A DNA stretch of 64,000 nt, taken from Lachnospiraceae bacterium AC2028. GTDB taxonomy: Bacteria; Bacillota; Clostridia; Lachnospirales; Lachnospiraceae. Made by a program: the position numbers and the translations under genes. Shown piece by piece: positions 35,077 to 43,965 of this stretch (position 1 is its first letter; every line of letters begins with the position of its first letter). Under the pieces are notes generated by a model. The model made no database searches. It saw nothing but the letters and a program-made list of their open reading frames with translations, and was not told the DNA's origin. Location: NCBI GenBank assembly GCA_000702685.1, contig JNJD01000009.1:124001-188000 (forward strand), read 5' to 3'.

Positions 35077-36675
35077 ATGCGTATTACCAATAAGATAATG
35101 CAGAGGAACAACCTCTCCAATATCAACACCAATAAGATCCTCGAAGATAAACTCACCAGCCAGCTTTCATCGGAAAAAAAGATCATAAGACCTTCCGACG
35201 ACCCTGTTATAGCTATCAGGGCTCTTAGGCTGCGCAGCAATGTTACCGAGGTTACTCAGTACTATTCCAAGAACATCCCCGATGCCACCAGCTGGCTGAA
35301 AGTTACCGAGGATGCCCTTTCTTCACTTTCTTCCATAATCACCTCATGCCAGAACGACTGTACCAAGGGCGCAAACGGCGATCTTACCAGTTCCGACAGA
35401 AATACCATCCTCGAAGAGCTCAAGGCATTTTCGAGTGAGATCTACAAGACCGGCGATGCGGACTATGCCGGAAGATATGTATTTACCGGATACAGGACCG
35501 ATACCTCTCTTTCTTTTCAGAAGCAGACCTATATGAGATATCAGATGACCGAGCAGGTAGACCGTACCGCCATCGATACCGTGACCCATGTCAACCAGGG
35601 AGAGATTGCAACCTGGACGGCTGCAAACTTTAATGATGCAACTCATTCCGGTATCACTGAGCTGCCCATCGAACAGTCCACATGCTACAGATTCAGGCTT
35701 TCATATGACGATCTGGATGATTTCGATGATTATGAGACGGGAATGCTTGAGAGTGAGCCCGTCATCCAGTATTACAATTCGAGCAACACCCTTACCACGC
35801 TGACATGCACTCAGCATATCAATTCCACCGCGGATCCCTATTCCCAGGTAGGCGATAACGATATCATCTATGTAGCCGACACCGGAGAAATGCTCCTCGG
35901 CAAGAATATCTACGACAACCTGATGGCAACCAAGGATGATCCTACTACCGGAGGCCAGGATGAATCCCAGATCCTCATCACCTATCAGAAGACCGAATTC
36001 AGGGCTGAGGATCTCCGCCCCCAGCACTTCTTCAGAAGCGCATCCATGGAAGGCGAGATCGATCCCGTATCGGGTAAATTTAATGTGGAACCCGCTTCAT
36101 ACATAAGTTATAATGAAGATTACTTAGATACGACTCTCGAAAGACAGTCCATCGAGTATGATGTAGGCTTCAACACCACCATCAGAGTCAATTCCACCGC
36201 CGACGAATGCTTCAAGCTCGGCATCGGAAGAGAGATAGATGACCTTGTAAACGCAATGCAGGCAGTTGTAGACCTCGAGACGACCATCGCCGATATCGAA
36301 AAGAAGCTCGAGACCACCACGAATGCCGCCGACAGAACCATCCTTCAGAACCAGCTCGATGCCGCCAACAAGGCATTCACCTATCAGAAGGATATCGCAC
36401 AGAAGCGTTTTGAACAGGGCATCACCGCAATGCAGGGCTATCTGAACGACACCAGCCTTGCGATCACCAATAACGGAACCAGATCTTCAAAGCTCGCTCT
36501 CATCGAGTCCAGGCTTCAGAACCAGAAGACCACGTTCGAGACCCTTCAGAGCCAGAACGAAGATATTGATATCACCGAAGTTGCGATCGGATTGGAAAGC
36601 GCAAGCGTTACTTATGAGGCGGCCCTTATGGCTACAAGCAAGATAATGCAGAATACTCTGCTTAATTATCTGTAA
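35077..36675 (+). CDS. flgL: Flagellar hook-associated protein 3
   Basis: FlgL forms the second junction ring between hook and filament. The 532-residue protein begins MRITNKIMQRNNLSNINTN and carries the flagellin-like N-terminal helix pair (SEKKIIRPSDDPVIA). The C-terminal region TEVAIGLESASVTYEAAL is conserved in FlgL and flagellins. The length is larger than the ~300 residues of many FlgL proteins because of a central insertion (about residues 150-330). It is followed by fliW after 14 nt. Confidence 0.92.
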   Translation: MRITNKIMQRNNLSNINTNKILEDKLTSQLSSEKKIIRPSDDPVIAIRALRLRSNVTEVTQYYSKNIPDATSWLKVTEDALSSLSSIITSCQNDCTKGANGDLTSSDRNTILEELKAFSSEIYKTGDADYAGRYVFTGYRTDTSLSFQKQTYMRYQMTEQVDRTAIDTVTHVNQGEIATWTAANFNDATHSGITELPIEQSTCYRFRLSYDDLDDFDDYETGMLESEPVIQYYNSSNTLTTLTCTQHINSTADPYSQVGDNDIIYVADTGEMLLGKNIYDNLMATKDDPTTGGQDESQILITYQKTEFRAEDLRPQHFFRSASMEGEIDPVSGKFNVEPASYISYNEDYLDTTLERQSIEYDVGFNTTIRVNSTADECFKLGIGREIDDLVNAMQAVVDLETTIADIEKKLETTTNAADRTILQNQLDAANKAFTYQKDIAQKRFEQGITAMQGYLNDTSLAITNNGTRSSKLALIESRLQNQKTTFETLQSQNEDIDITEVAIGLESASVTYEAALMATSKIMQNTLLNYL

Positions 36676-36689
36676 GGAAAGGAGACCAT

Positions 36690-37148
36690 ATGCTTATCAA
36701 GACTAAGATTTTCGGAGAAGTAGAGATCAGTGATGAGAAGATCCTTACATTTGAGAACGGAATCATAGGATTCCCCGAACTCAAACATTTCACCCTTATC
36801 CATGACGAGGAGAAGGGAACCGATGCAGGTATCAGATATTTCCAGTCCATAGAGGAGCCCGCATTTGCAATGCCCGTAATGAATCCCCTTATGGTATGTG
36901 AGACTTATAATCCCCAGGTCAGCGAAGAACTTCTTTCCGACCTCGGAAACCTGAGCGATGAGAACATCGTAGTGCTCGTTACCGTTACCGTTCCCACCGA
37001 TCTCACCAAGATGACCGTTAACCTTCAGGGCCCCATCATCATCAATTCCGATGAGAAGATGGGTGCCCAGATAATCGTCGAGGGAAGTGACTATCCCGTC
37101 AGATTCCCTATTTATGACATCCTCAAGGCAAGAAAGGAGGGCAACTAA
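36690..37148 (+). CDS. fliW: Flagellar assembly factor FliW
   Basis: FliW binds flagellin and, when free, binds CsrA and prevents it from repressing translation. The 152-residue protein has the typical opening KIFGEVEISDEKILTFENGIIGFPEL and the later segment NLQGPIIINSDEKMGAQIIV. SD AAGGAGA is well placed. Its stop is 2 nt before the csrA start, matching the conserved fliW-csrA pair of Gram-positive bacteria. Confidence 0.95.
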   Translation: MLIKTKIFGEVEISDEKILTFENGIIGFPELKHFTLIHDEEKGTDAGIRYFQSIEEPAFAMPVMNPLMVCETYNPQVSEELLSDLGNLSDENIVVLVTVTVPTDLTKMTVNLQGPIIINSDEKMGAQIIVEGSDYPVRFPIYDILKARKEGN

Positions 37149-37150
37149 AG

Positions 37151-37369
37151 ATGCTGGCACTTTCCCGTAAAAAAGGAGAGGCACTGGTCATCAATAACAA
37201 CATCGAAGTGACCATCCTCGAAATAAAGGGAGATCAGGTTAAGATAGGAATCTCGGCTCCCAGAGAAGTACCCGTATATCGTAAAGAGATATACCTCCAG
37301 ATCCAGGACTCCAACAAAGCCGCTACGGACGTTTCCGGAATGCAGGCCCTCAAGGATCTCCTTGGTTAG
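37151..37369 (+). CDS. csrA: Carbon storage regulator CsrA
   Basis: CsrA is a dimeric RNA-binding protein that represses translation by binding GGA-containing hairpins near Shine-Dalgarno sites. The 72-residue protein has the canonical start MLALSRKKGEALVI, the region VKIGISAPREVPVYRKEI with the RNA-contacting arginine, and a longer C-terminal tail as in FliW-regulated homologues. Located directly after fliW. A GGA-hairpin leader two genes upstream (flgL) is a candidate target. Confidence 0.95.
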   Translation: MLALSRKKGEALVINNNIEVTILEIKGDQVKIGISAPREVPVYRKEIYLQIQDSNKAATDVSGMQALKDLLG

Positions 37370-37385
37370 TTTTAAGAAACCCATT

Positions 37386-37416
37386 CGGGGCGGTCTTTCG
37401 GGCCGCCCCGTTTTCT
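37386..37416 (+). terminator. Terminator of the flagellar operon
   Basis: Stem CGGGGCGG/CCGCCCCG (37386-37393, 37403-37410) extended by two pairs, then TTTTCTT. The tail touches the -35 box of the greA promoter. Confidence 0.9.
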
Positions 37417-37444
37417 TGACAATTACCGATTTTACCGATAAAAT
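37416..37444 (+). promoter_or_regulatory. Strong vegetative promoter of greA-lysS
   Basis: Perfect -35 TTGACA (37416-37421), a 17-bp spacer and -10 TAAAAT (37439-37444). Predicted start is near 37451, exactly where the following palindrome begins. Confidence 0.8.
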
Positions 37445-37451
37445 GACTACT

Positions 37452-37563
37452 TGCACAAAAGTAAACTCAATAAGAAATTGCAGTTCTTTTATTACATAAA
37501 GGCATATATGAAACCTTTATGTAATAAAAGAACGCAATTTCTATATTTCGTTAACTTTGTGCA
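37452..37563 (+). repeat. 112-nt near-perfect palindrome in greA leader
   Basis: The inner stem has 29 pairs with one bulged A: 37473-37481 and 37483-37502 pair with 37534-37542 and 37514-37533, around an 11-nt loop. An outer stem (37452-37459 with 37556-37563, then GT/AC and AAC/GTT) is separated by a small internal loop. The sequence is AT-rich, unlike a terminator, and ends about 38 nt before greA. It could be an RNA leader or a MITE-like element; no flanking direct repeat was recognised. Confidence 0.85.
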
Positions 37564-37601
37564 TATTCTTCTTATAAGGCATAGAAAGGGGACACCTAAT
37601 A

Positions 37602-38045
37602 ATGGAAGATACTAACAAGCTTACAAAAGAAGGACTCAGACAGTACGAAGACGAACTTCATGATCTCAAGGTAAACCGCCGTCAGGAGATCGCACAGAAG
37701 ATCAAGGAAGCTCGTGAGCAGGGAGACCTTTCCGAGAACGCTGAGTATGATGCAGCCAAGGACGAGCAGGGCAAGATCGAGGATCGTATCGCCGAGCTCG
37801 AGGAACTCCTTAAGAACGCCGAGATCATCTCCGGTACCTTCGTTAAAGTCAAGAACATGGAGTCCGGCGACACCATCGAGTACAAGATCGTTGGATCTTC
37901 TCAGGCAGATTCCCTCAATTTCATGATATCGGATGAAAGCCCTGTAGGACGTGCTCTTAAGGAGAGCAAGAAAGGCGAGACCGTTAAGGTTGAGACTCCC
38001 GCAGGCGTACTTAAGTTCAAGATCTTAGACATTTGGAAGGATTAA
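37602..38045 (+). CDS. greA: Transcription elongation factor GreA
   Basis: GreA rescues backtracked RNA polymerase by stimulating transcript cleavage. The 147-residue protein has the N-terminal coiled coil with tip acidic residues ([20 protein letters not shown]) and the C-terminal FKBP-like domain ([20 protein letters not shown]). SD AAAGGGG is upstream. It is separated from lysS by 10 nt, so both are read from the promoter at 37416. Confidence 0.96.
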   Translation: MEDTNKLTKEGLRQYEDELHDLKVNRRQEIAQKIKEAREQGDLSENAEYDAAKDEQGKIEDRIAELEELLKNAEIISGTFVKVKNMESGDTIEYKIVGSSQADSLNFMISDESPVGRALKESKKGETVKVETPAGVLKFKILDIWKD

Positions 38046-38055
38046 GGTAAAAACC

Positions 38056-39690
38056 GTGTCAGACGTAAATCAGCAGAATGAAAAGAATGCTCCCCAGGAG
38101 GATATCGGACAGCTCCTCAAGGTAAGAAGACAGAAGTTAGCAGACCTTCAGGCAGCCGGAAGAGATCCCTTTGTGATCACCAAGTTCGATCAGACCCATC
38201 ACACCGACGAAGTGATCCGCCTCTACGAAGAGCATGAAAAAGAGATACTCAAGGACTATACAGAGCCCGAACTTGTCGAGCCCGCAGAAGGTGCGGATAA
38301 TGAGACTATCTCAGCATACCGCCAGGCTAAGAAGGAAGCATATAACAAGCGCCGTGAGCTCCTTGATGCATCACCCATCACCGTATCCATTGCGGGAAGG
38401 ATGATGTTCAAGCGTGTCATGGGCAAGGCTTCTTTTGCAAATATTCAGGATCTTAAGGGCAGAGTGCAGATCTATGTTTCACAGGATGCACTTGGCGAAG
38501 AGTCCTATGCTGATTTCAAGAAGTCCGATATCGGTGACATCTTCGGAGTTGAAGGATATGTCTTCAGGACCATGACCGGCGAGATTTCCGTTCATGCGAC
38601 GAAGATGACTCTCCTTTCCAAGAGCCTCCAGATTCTTCCCGAGAAATTCCACGGACTTACAGATACCGATACCAGATACAGACAGAGATATGTCGACCTC
38701 ATCATGAACCCCGAGGTCAAGGAGACATTCGTAAAGAGATCAGCAATACTCAAGGAGATCAGGAACTTCCTCGATACCAGGAACTTCATGGAAGTCGAGA
38801 CTCCCACCCTCGTATCAAATGCGGGCGGCGCTGCCGCAAGACCTTTCGAGACTCACTACAACGCACTCGATGAGGACGTTAAGCTGAGAATCTCACTCGA
38901 GCTTTATCTCAAGAGGCTCATCGTAGGCGGACTTGAGAGAGTTTACGAGATCGGAAGAGTTTACAGGAACGAAGGTGTCGATACCAGACACAATCCCGAG
39001 TTCACCCTGATGGAGCTCTATCAGGCATATACCGATTACTACGGAATGATGGAACTCACCGAGTCCATGTTCAAGTATGTAGCACAGAAGGTTCTCGGAA
39101 CCACCAAGATCAATTACCAGGGAACCGAGATCGACCTTGGACAGCCTTTCGCCCGAATGACCATGAACGAGGCCATCAAGAAATATGCCGGTGTTGATTT
39201 CGATACCGTTGACGGAGATGATGCAGCCAAGGCACTTGCGAAGGAGCATCACATCGAATTCGAAGACCGTCACAAGAAGGGCGACATCATCAATCTCTTC
39301 TTCGAAGAGTATTGTGAGAAGGAGCTGATCCAGCCCACATTCATCATGGATCATCCCATTGAGATCTCGCCTCTTACCAAGAAGAAGCCCACAGATCCCA
39401 CCAAGGTTGAGCGTTTCGAGCTCTTCATCAATACCTGGGAAATGTGCAACGCATATTCCGAGCTCAACGATCCCATCGATCAGAGAGAAAGATTCGCAGC
39501 TCAGGATGCACTTGCTGAGGCAGGTGACGACGAAGCACAGCACACCGACGAGGATTTCCTCAATGCTCTCGAGATCGGTATGCCTCCCACCGGCGGAATC
39601 GGATACGGCATCGACAGACTTGTTATGCTCCTTACCGACTCGCCTTCGATCCGCGATGTGCTCCTCTTCCCGACGTTAAAAAGTCTGTAA
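38056..39690 (+). CDS. lysS: Lysine--tRNA ligase, class II
   Basis: The 544-residue class II LysRS has an OB-fold anticodon-binding domain after an N-terminal extension, and the class II core. Motif 2 region is [20 protein letters not shown], and the C-terminal motif 3 region is [20 protein letters not shown]. It is slightly longer than the usual ~500 residues because of an insertion in residues 65-105. Starts at GTG 38056; AAGG lies 9-12 nt upstream. Downstream of greA, as in many Firmicutes. Confidence 0.96.
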   Translation: MSDVNQQNEKNAPQEDIGQLLKVRRQKLADLQAAGRDPFVITKFDQTHHTDEVIRLYEEHEKEILKDYTEPELVEPAEGADNETISAYRQAKKEAYNKRRELLDASPITVSIAGRMMFKRVMGKASFANIQDLKGRVQIYVSQDALGEESYADFKKSDIGDIFGVEGYVFRTMTGEISVHATKMTLLSKSLQILPEKFHGLTDTDTRYRQRYVDLIMNPEVKETFVKRSAILKEIRNFLDTRNFMEVETPTLVSNAGGAAARPFETHYNALDEDVKLRISLELYLKRLIVGGLERVYEIGRVYRNEGVDTRHNPEFTLMELYQAYTDYYGMMELTESMFKYVAQKVLGTTKINYQGTEIDLGQPFARMTMNEAIKKYAGVDFDTVDGDDAAKALAKEHHIEFEDRHKKGDIINLFFEEYCEKELIQPTFIMDHPIEISPLTKKKPTDPTKVERFELFINTWEMCNAYSELNDPIDQRERFAAQDALAEAGDDEAQHTDEDFLNALEIGMPPTGGIGYGIDRLVMLLTDSPSIRDVLLFPTLKSL

Positions 39691-39762
39691 GGACGGATTA
39701 AAAGGGAAAGAGAGACAAATGGTTGACTTTTGCCATATAAGTCGGGATAGGCTATTTTTCAG

Positions 39763-39798
39763 ACTGTACCTTGAAGAATTTTCAGGGTACAGTTTTTT
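39763..39798 (+). terminator. Terminator after lysS
   Basis: A 13-bp stem with one T-G pair (39763-39775 with 39781-39793) and a T run ends the greA-lysS unit. Confidence 0.88.
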
Positions 39799-39861
39799 CT
39801 TCGATTGTCTATAACATAATGTAATGACTAAAGATTTTAGGAAAAGAGTGAGGTGGTTGCG

Positions 39862-40338
39862 ATGTTTAGGAAAATGAGAAGGTTCAAGCAACAGATTTCT
39901 GATGCGGAGTGCATTGAGGTTTTGAAGAATACTAAAAGAGGCGTTCTTTCACTGATAGGCGACGATGGGTATCCTTATGGTCTTCCTATAGACCATTGGT
40001 ATTGTGAAGAGGATGGAAAGATCTACTTTCATGGAGCGAAAGAGGGACATAAGATCGACTCTATAAAAGCCTGCGATAAAGCCAGTTACTGTGTATATGA
40101 CGAGGGCTATCGGAAGGAAGGCGATTGGGCTCTTAATATAAAAAGTGTCATTCTGTTTGGCAGGATCTGCCTTGTTGAAAATGAAGATAAGGCAAGAGAT
40201 ATATGTACTGCGCTGACCGGGAAGTTTACTGATGATGCAGAGTATCTAGAGAAAGAACTTAAGAATGCATTTCCAAGAGTTCAATGTCTGGAGTTTTCTC
40301 CTGAACATATGACGGGAAAACTGGTTAATGAGTCATGA
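39862..40338 (+). CDS. Pyridoxamine 5'-phosphate oxidase-like flavin protein (NimA-like)
   Basis: A 158-residue split-barrel flavoprotein of the PF12900 type. The opening FKQQISDAECIEVLKNTKRG and the strand GVLSLIGDDGYPYGLPIDHWY are typical, and so is the heme/flavin-site region IYFHGAKEGHKIDSI. Members include nitroimidazole reductases and unknown oxidoreductases, so substrate is not given. ATG 39862 follows GAGGTGG. Codon usage here shifts toward AT-rich third positions compared with lysS, marking the start of the accessory stretch. Confidence 0.82.
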   Translation: MFRKMRRFKQQISDAECIEVLKNTKRGVLSLIGDDGYPYGLPIDHWYCEEDGKIYFHGAKEGHKIDSIKACDKASYCVYDEGYRKEGDWALNIKSVILFGRICLVENEDKARDICTALTGKFTDDAEYLEKELKNAFPRVQCLEFSPEHMTGKLVNES

Positions 40339-40376
40339 CAAGTAAGTAAACTCGGAAATATCCGGTAGGTATGGGG

Positions 40377-41252
40377 TTAGTGAAACGATGTTTTGATCTG
40401 AGCTAGGAATTTTTCGGCTATAGGTGTAAAGGATGGGAATTTGTGCCAGATCAAGTATAGCTCAGATGTCTGCTTCGGAGATAATGGACGAAATACCAGA
40501 CCATTCTCCTCTGAGCATTCGACCAAATGCTTAAAAGTCAGGAGGATTCCGAGACCTTCCTGTGCAAAAAGAGATCCGTTATAAGACAGGCGGAATGAAC
40601 CTTCAAGATGCAGTCTTTCAAAATCATCACCGGCCCAGGCAGGTATTTCATTGTTCCAGCTCTGCTCGGAACAGAAGAGAGGCTGCCCGATGAGATCTTT
40701 TACCTTAATGGATTTCTTCATGGCAAGAGGATGGTCTGTTGACATGACGGCACCCCATATATCAGCTTCCGGAAATTTGACATAATCGTATTTTGCCGTA
40801 TTTGGCTTTTCGCATAAAACTGCAAAATCAAGAAGCCCTTTATCCAGTTTTTCCGTAACCTGTTCTGTATCGCCGCTGGTGATGTGATAGGTAAATCCGG
40901 GATATCTGCTTTTTAATATGCGGATTTCCCGTGCAAGGTATTTTATCTGATAGCTTTCGGCTAGTCCTAAGTAGATATCACCGCCGGTGATATCGTCAAG
41001 GGTGATGAATTCCTGTTCTATACGGTCGGCCATGGCGATGAGATCTTCCGCACGGTCGCGAAGAAGCATTCCCTCATCTGTCAGAGAAATGCTGAAGCTG
41101 TGACGTGTGAACAACTTCTTCCCAAGCTCATCTTCAAGCGTTTTTAATGTTTTTGAAAGCGTAGGCTGCGTGACATGAAGCATGTCCGCAGCTTTTGTCA
41201 TATTCTCTTCCCTTGCGACGGCAAGGAAGTATCGCAGGCTTTTGATCTCCAT
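40377..41252 (-). CDS. LysR-family transcriptional regulator
   Basis: A 291-residue LysR regulator. The N-terminal helix-turn-helix reads LRYFLAVAREENMTKAADML and HVTQPTLSKTLKTLEDELG. The C-terminal effector domain (residues 90-290) has the usual two-lobe pattern. ATG 41252 has AAGGTG upstream; an earlier in-frame start is less likely. It is divergent from an operon of redox and hydrolase genes, and two palindromes with T-N11-A form sit between them, so it probably controls that operon. The effector is unknown. Confidence 0.9.
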   Translation of the reverse strand: MEIKSLRYFLAVAREENMTKAADMLHVTQPTLSKTLKTLEDELGKKLFTRHSFSISLTDEGMLLRDRAEDLIAMADRIEQEFITLDDITGGDIYLGLAESYQIKYLAREIRILKSRYPGFTYHITSGDTEQVTEKLDKGLLDFAVLCEKPNTAKYDYVKFPEADIWGAVMSTDHPLAMKKSIKVKDLIGQPLFCSEQSWNNEIPAWAGDDFERLHLEGSFRLSYNGSLFAQEGLGILLTFKHLVECSEENGLVFRPLSPKQTSELYLIWHKFPSFTPIAEKFLAQIKTSFH

Positions 41253-41269
41253 AAGCACCTTCTTATGAC

Positions 41270-41296
41270 ATTCCATTTTGGAATATCACGATATTC
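41270..41296. promoter_or_regulatory. Two overlapping LysR-type operator palindromes
   Basis: ATTCCATTTTGGAAT (41270-41284) is a 6-3-6 perfect inverted repeat containing T-N11-A. GAATATCACGATATTC (41281-41296) is a 7-2-7 perfect inverted repeat sharing its first bases. Confidence 0.6.
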
Positions 41297-41307
41297 ATTT
41301 TATTCAT

Positions 41308-41336
41308 TAGCGAAGAATACGTCAAGTAAATATAAT
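41308..41336 (+). promoter_or_regulatory. Candidate activator-dependent promoter of the LysR-linked operon
   Basis: Perfect -10 TATAAT (41331-41336) with a poor -35 (TAGCGA, 41308-41313), as expected for a promoter needing a LysR activator bound just upstream. Confidence 0.5.
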
Positions 41337-41356
41337 GAGGGTACGAGGTAAGGCAG

Positions 41357-41581
41357 ATGGAAATAAAGGCACTGATAGAAAATCTTACAGACAATGGATG
41401 CAGCAGAGAAGGAACTTTGAGGGCAAAGGCTCTTTATGAAGCCGGAGACATCGACGGACTCATAAAGCATCTTCGTAGATGCCGATGCGATCTGGTGGAG
41501 GAAATGCACGACAGTCAGAGGAAGGTTGATCGGATGGACTATCTGATCAGACAGACACAAAAAGAAGCGGATAAACAGTGA
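41357..41581 (+). CDS. Small uncharacterised helical protein
   Basis: A 74-residue soluble protein, predicted all-helical. It opens MEIKALIENLTDNGCSREG, has the segment LYEAGDIDGLIKHLRRCRCD, and ends with a charged coiled-coil-like helix. The C-R-C spacing is notable but there is no zinc-ribbon pattern. SD AGGTAAGG precedes the ATG. It is first in the LysR-linked operon, 22 nt before an alpha/beta hydrolase gene. I do not recognise a named family; homologues beside LysR genes would be worth checking. Confidence 0.7.
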   Translation: MEIKALIENLTDNGCSREGTLRAKALYEAGDIDGLIKHLRRCRCDLVEEMHDSQRKVDRMDYLIRQTQKEADKQ

Positions 41582-41603
41582 CAAGAGAACGGAGGATGAA
41601 ATC

Positions 41604-42605
41604 ATGATCAAAAAGGAAGAACTGAAACTGGTAACTGAATGGGACAAAACATTCCCTAAGAGCGATAAGGTAGACCACAGCAAGGTGACCTTTGTGAACC
41701 GATATGGGATAACACTTGCAGCAGATATGTATGTACCGGGGGATAAAGAGGGCAGACTTCCCGCAATCGCAGTATGCGGTCCTTTTGGTGCGGTTAAGGA
41801 GCAGTGCAGTGGATTGTATGCACAGACCATGGCAGAGAGAGGCTTTCTGACAATAGCGTTTGATCCTTCTTTTACCGGAGAAAGTGGCGGGAACGTAAGA
41901 TATATGGCTTCCCCGGATATCAATACTGAGGATTTCATGGCGGCGGTTGACTTTCTTTCCCTGAATGACAGAGTTGATCCTGACAGGATAGGGATCATAG
42001 GTATCTGCGGCTGGGGCGGAATGGCGATCAATACGGCGGCGCTTGATACTAGAATAAAGGCAACCGTGGCATCCACCATGTATGATATGACCAGGGTGAA
42101 CGCAAAAGGTTACTTTGACAGTGAGGACAGTGAAGAGGCACGTTATGAGAAGAAGAAAGCTATGTGTGCTCAGAGGCTGGAGGATCTGAAATCGGGTGAT
42201 TATAAGCTTGGCGGTGGAGTTGTAGATCCACTTCCTGAGGATGCCCCTTTCTTTGTGAAAGATTACTATGACTATTACAAGACCGACAGAGGTTATCACA
42301 AGAGAAGTCTTAATTCCAACGGAGGCTGGAATGTGATCGGTTGTGAGTCTTTCGTTAATCAGCCAATCCTTAAGTACAGCAATGAGATCAGAAGTGCAGT
42401 GTTACTTGTTCACGGAGAAAAGGCTCATTCGTGCTATTTCTCAAAGGATGCTTATGCTGATATGACAAAGGACAGCAAGTTTTCGGATAACAAGGAGCTC
42501 ATGATCATTCCTGATGCTGTACACACAGATCTGTATGACGGCGGAGACAAGGATTATATTCCGTTCGATAAGATAGAGAGTTTTATGAGTGAGCATCTTA
42601 AATAA
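41604..42605 (+). CDS. Alpha/beta hydrolase family protein
   Basis: A 333-residue cytoplasmic hydrolase with the fold of dienelactone-hydrolase/YcjY-type enzymes. The strand and oxyanion region ADMYVPGDKEGRLPAIAVCGPFG is followed by FDPSFTGESGG. The nucleophile-elbow region reads GIIGICGWGGMAI (near residue 134), with Cys where Ser is more usual. A late Asp/His pair (HGEKAHS, DAVHTDLYD) could complete the triad. Substrate unknown. Second gene of the LysR-linked operon. Confidence 0.75.
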   Translation: MIKKEELKLVTEWDKTFPKSDKVDHSKVTFVNRYGITLAADMYVPGDKEGRLPAIAVCGPFGAVKEQCSGLYAQTMAERGFLTIAFDPSFTGESGGNVRYMASPDINTEDFMAAVDFLSLNDRVDPDRIGIIGICGWGGMAINTAALDTRIKATVASTMYDMTRVNAKGYFDSEDSEEARYEKKKAMCAQRLEDLKSGDYKLGGGVVDPLPEDAPFFVKDYYDYYKTDRGYHKRSLNSNGGWNVIGCESFVNQPILKYSNEIRSAVLLVHGEKAHSCYFSKDAYADMTKDSKFSDNKELMIIPDAVHTDLYDGGDKDYIPFDKIESFMSEHLK

Positions 42606-42615
42606 AGGTGGATGA

Positions 42616-43188
42616 ATGAAAAGATCAAAGAGTGTTATTTGCACGATCATGATGATGTTTATGATCTCAGCGTGCGCAGGGAGAACGTCAAACGATAGTG
42701 CGGTTTCAATGAGCGGGCAGGAAGAGATTTCCAAAGAAACAGAAGAGATGACTTTGACTGCTTCGCCGGAGAATTGCAGCGATGAAATGCCGGAACAGGA
42801 AGGATCAAAAGAAGAGGTAGCAGCTATGGATGAGTTATGCCTTTCGGTTGGGGATAAAAGATTATCTATTGAATGGGAAGATAACGAGAGTGTGGATGCG
42901 CTCAAAGATCTTGTCGGATACGGTATGAATATCAATATGTCCATGTATGGGGGATTCGAACAGGTCGGAAGTATTGGTACTTCTCTTCCGCGAAATGACA
43001 GTCAGACGACTACGAGTCCGGGTGACATTGTACTTTATTCAGGAAACCAGATAGTCATCTTTTACGGTTCAAATTCCTGGGCATATACGAGGCTGGGAAA
43101 GATCACGGGACTTGATGAAAAAGAACTTGAAGATACTTTCGGAAACGGTGACGTTACGATCAGTTTAAGTGTCGGAGGAAGGTCTTAA
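42616..43188 (+). CDS. Cyclophilin-like-fold lipoprotein
   Basis: A 190-residue lipoprotein. The signal peptide ends in lipobox MISAC (Cys 20). An S/E-rich linker to about residue 70 leads to a compact domain with LSVGDKRLSIEWEDNES, the glycine-rich YGGFEQVGSIGTSLPRND and QIVIFYGSNSWAYTRLG. This matches the cyclophilin-like domain (PF18050). Such domains are often encoded beside alpha/beta hydrolases and flavin reductases in clostridia, as here. Isomerase activity is not established. Confidence 0.8.
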   Translation: MKRSKSVICTIMMMFMISACAGRTSNDSAVSMSGQEEISKETEEMTLTASPENCSDEMPEQEGSKEEVAAMDELCLSVGDKRLSIEWEDNESVDALKDLVGYGMNINMSMYGGFEQVGSIGTSLPRNDSQTTTSPGDIVLYSGNQIVIFYGSNSWAYTRLGKITGLDEKELEDTFGNGDVTISLSVGGRS

Positions 43189-43241
43189 GGCTATGGAGAA
43201 CTGGATGAGAAAGATTGGTGTCGCAAACGGAGGACGAACGA

Positions 43242-43868
43242 ATGAATAAAGTGCTCATCTTAAACGGGAGCCCACATCAACACGGTTGTACAGCGACTGC
43301 ACTTGATGAAATGATCAAAGTGTTTGAAGAGGAAGGAGTCGGGACAGAACTGATCCAGGTAGGAACAAAAGATATCAGAGGCTGCATTTCCTGTAACAAA
43401 TGCAGCGATACCGGAAAGTGTGTGTTTGATGATCTCGTAAATGAAGTCGCACCCAAGCTTGAAGAAGCGGATGGTCTGGTTGTGGGAAGTCCGGTATACT
43501 ATGGATCTCCAAATGGAAATATCATTTCCTTCATGGACAGGTTGTTCTACAGTACACATTTTTCAAAGCATATGAAGGTAGGAGCTGCAGTAGTAAGCTG
43601 CAGAAGAGGAGGCAATACGGCAAGCTTTGATGTATTGAACAAATACTTTACCATCAGCGGTATGCCGGTGGCGTCTTCAACTTATTGGAATCAGGTACAT
43701 GGATTTACCGCGGATGATGTCAAAAAAGATCTGGAAGGACTTCAGACCATGAGAAACCTTGCACGGAATATGAGCTTTATGATCAAGGCGTTTTCTGATG
43801 CCAAGGTGAAATACGGTTATCCGGAAGTTGAGAGAGGATGCTTCACCAGCTTCCCGGATGGCAAGTGA
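43242..43868 (+). CDS. NADPH-dependent FMN reductase/flavodoxin-fold oxidoreductase
   Basis: A 208-residue flavodoxin-fold protein. The FMN phosphate loop is LNGSPHQHGCTATAL at residues 6-20. A cysteine set CISCNKCSDTGKC (near residue 48) is typical of iron-sulfur flavoprotein-like NAD(P)H reductases. GSPVYYGSPNGNIISFMDRL contains the second flavin loop. ATG 43242 follows GGAGGA. Belongs to the LysR-linked operon; likely reduces small aromatic or quinone substrates, but this is family-level inference. Confidence 0.85.
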   Translation: MNKVLILNGSPHQHGCTATALDEMIKVFEEEGVGTELIQVGTKDIRGCISCNKCSDTGKCVFDDLVNEVAPKLEEADGLVVGSPVYYGSPNGNIISFMDRLFYSTHFSKHMKVGAAVVSCRRGGNTASFDVLNKYFTISGMPVASSTYWNQVHGFTADDVKKDLEGLQTMRNLARNMSFMIKAFSDAKVKYGYPEVERGCFTSFPDGK

Positions 43869-43965
43869 TCGGCGGTATAGAAGAATGGTTGAAAATATAG
43901 AATACATAATAGTAAGTAAACCTTTTCGTCAAGGAGCAGGTGCATGAAGAGAGGAGAGAAATAAG

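Noticed and set aside
37434-37441. ACCGATAA resembling a flagellar sigma -10 before greA.
   Set aside because: There is no TAAA at the right distance, and a near-perfect SigA promoter covers the same bases.
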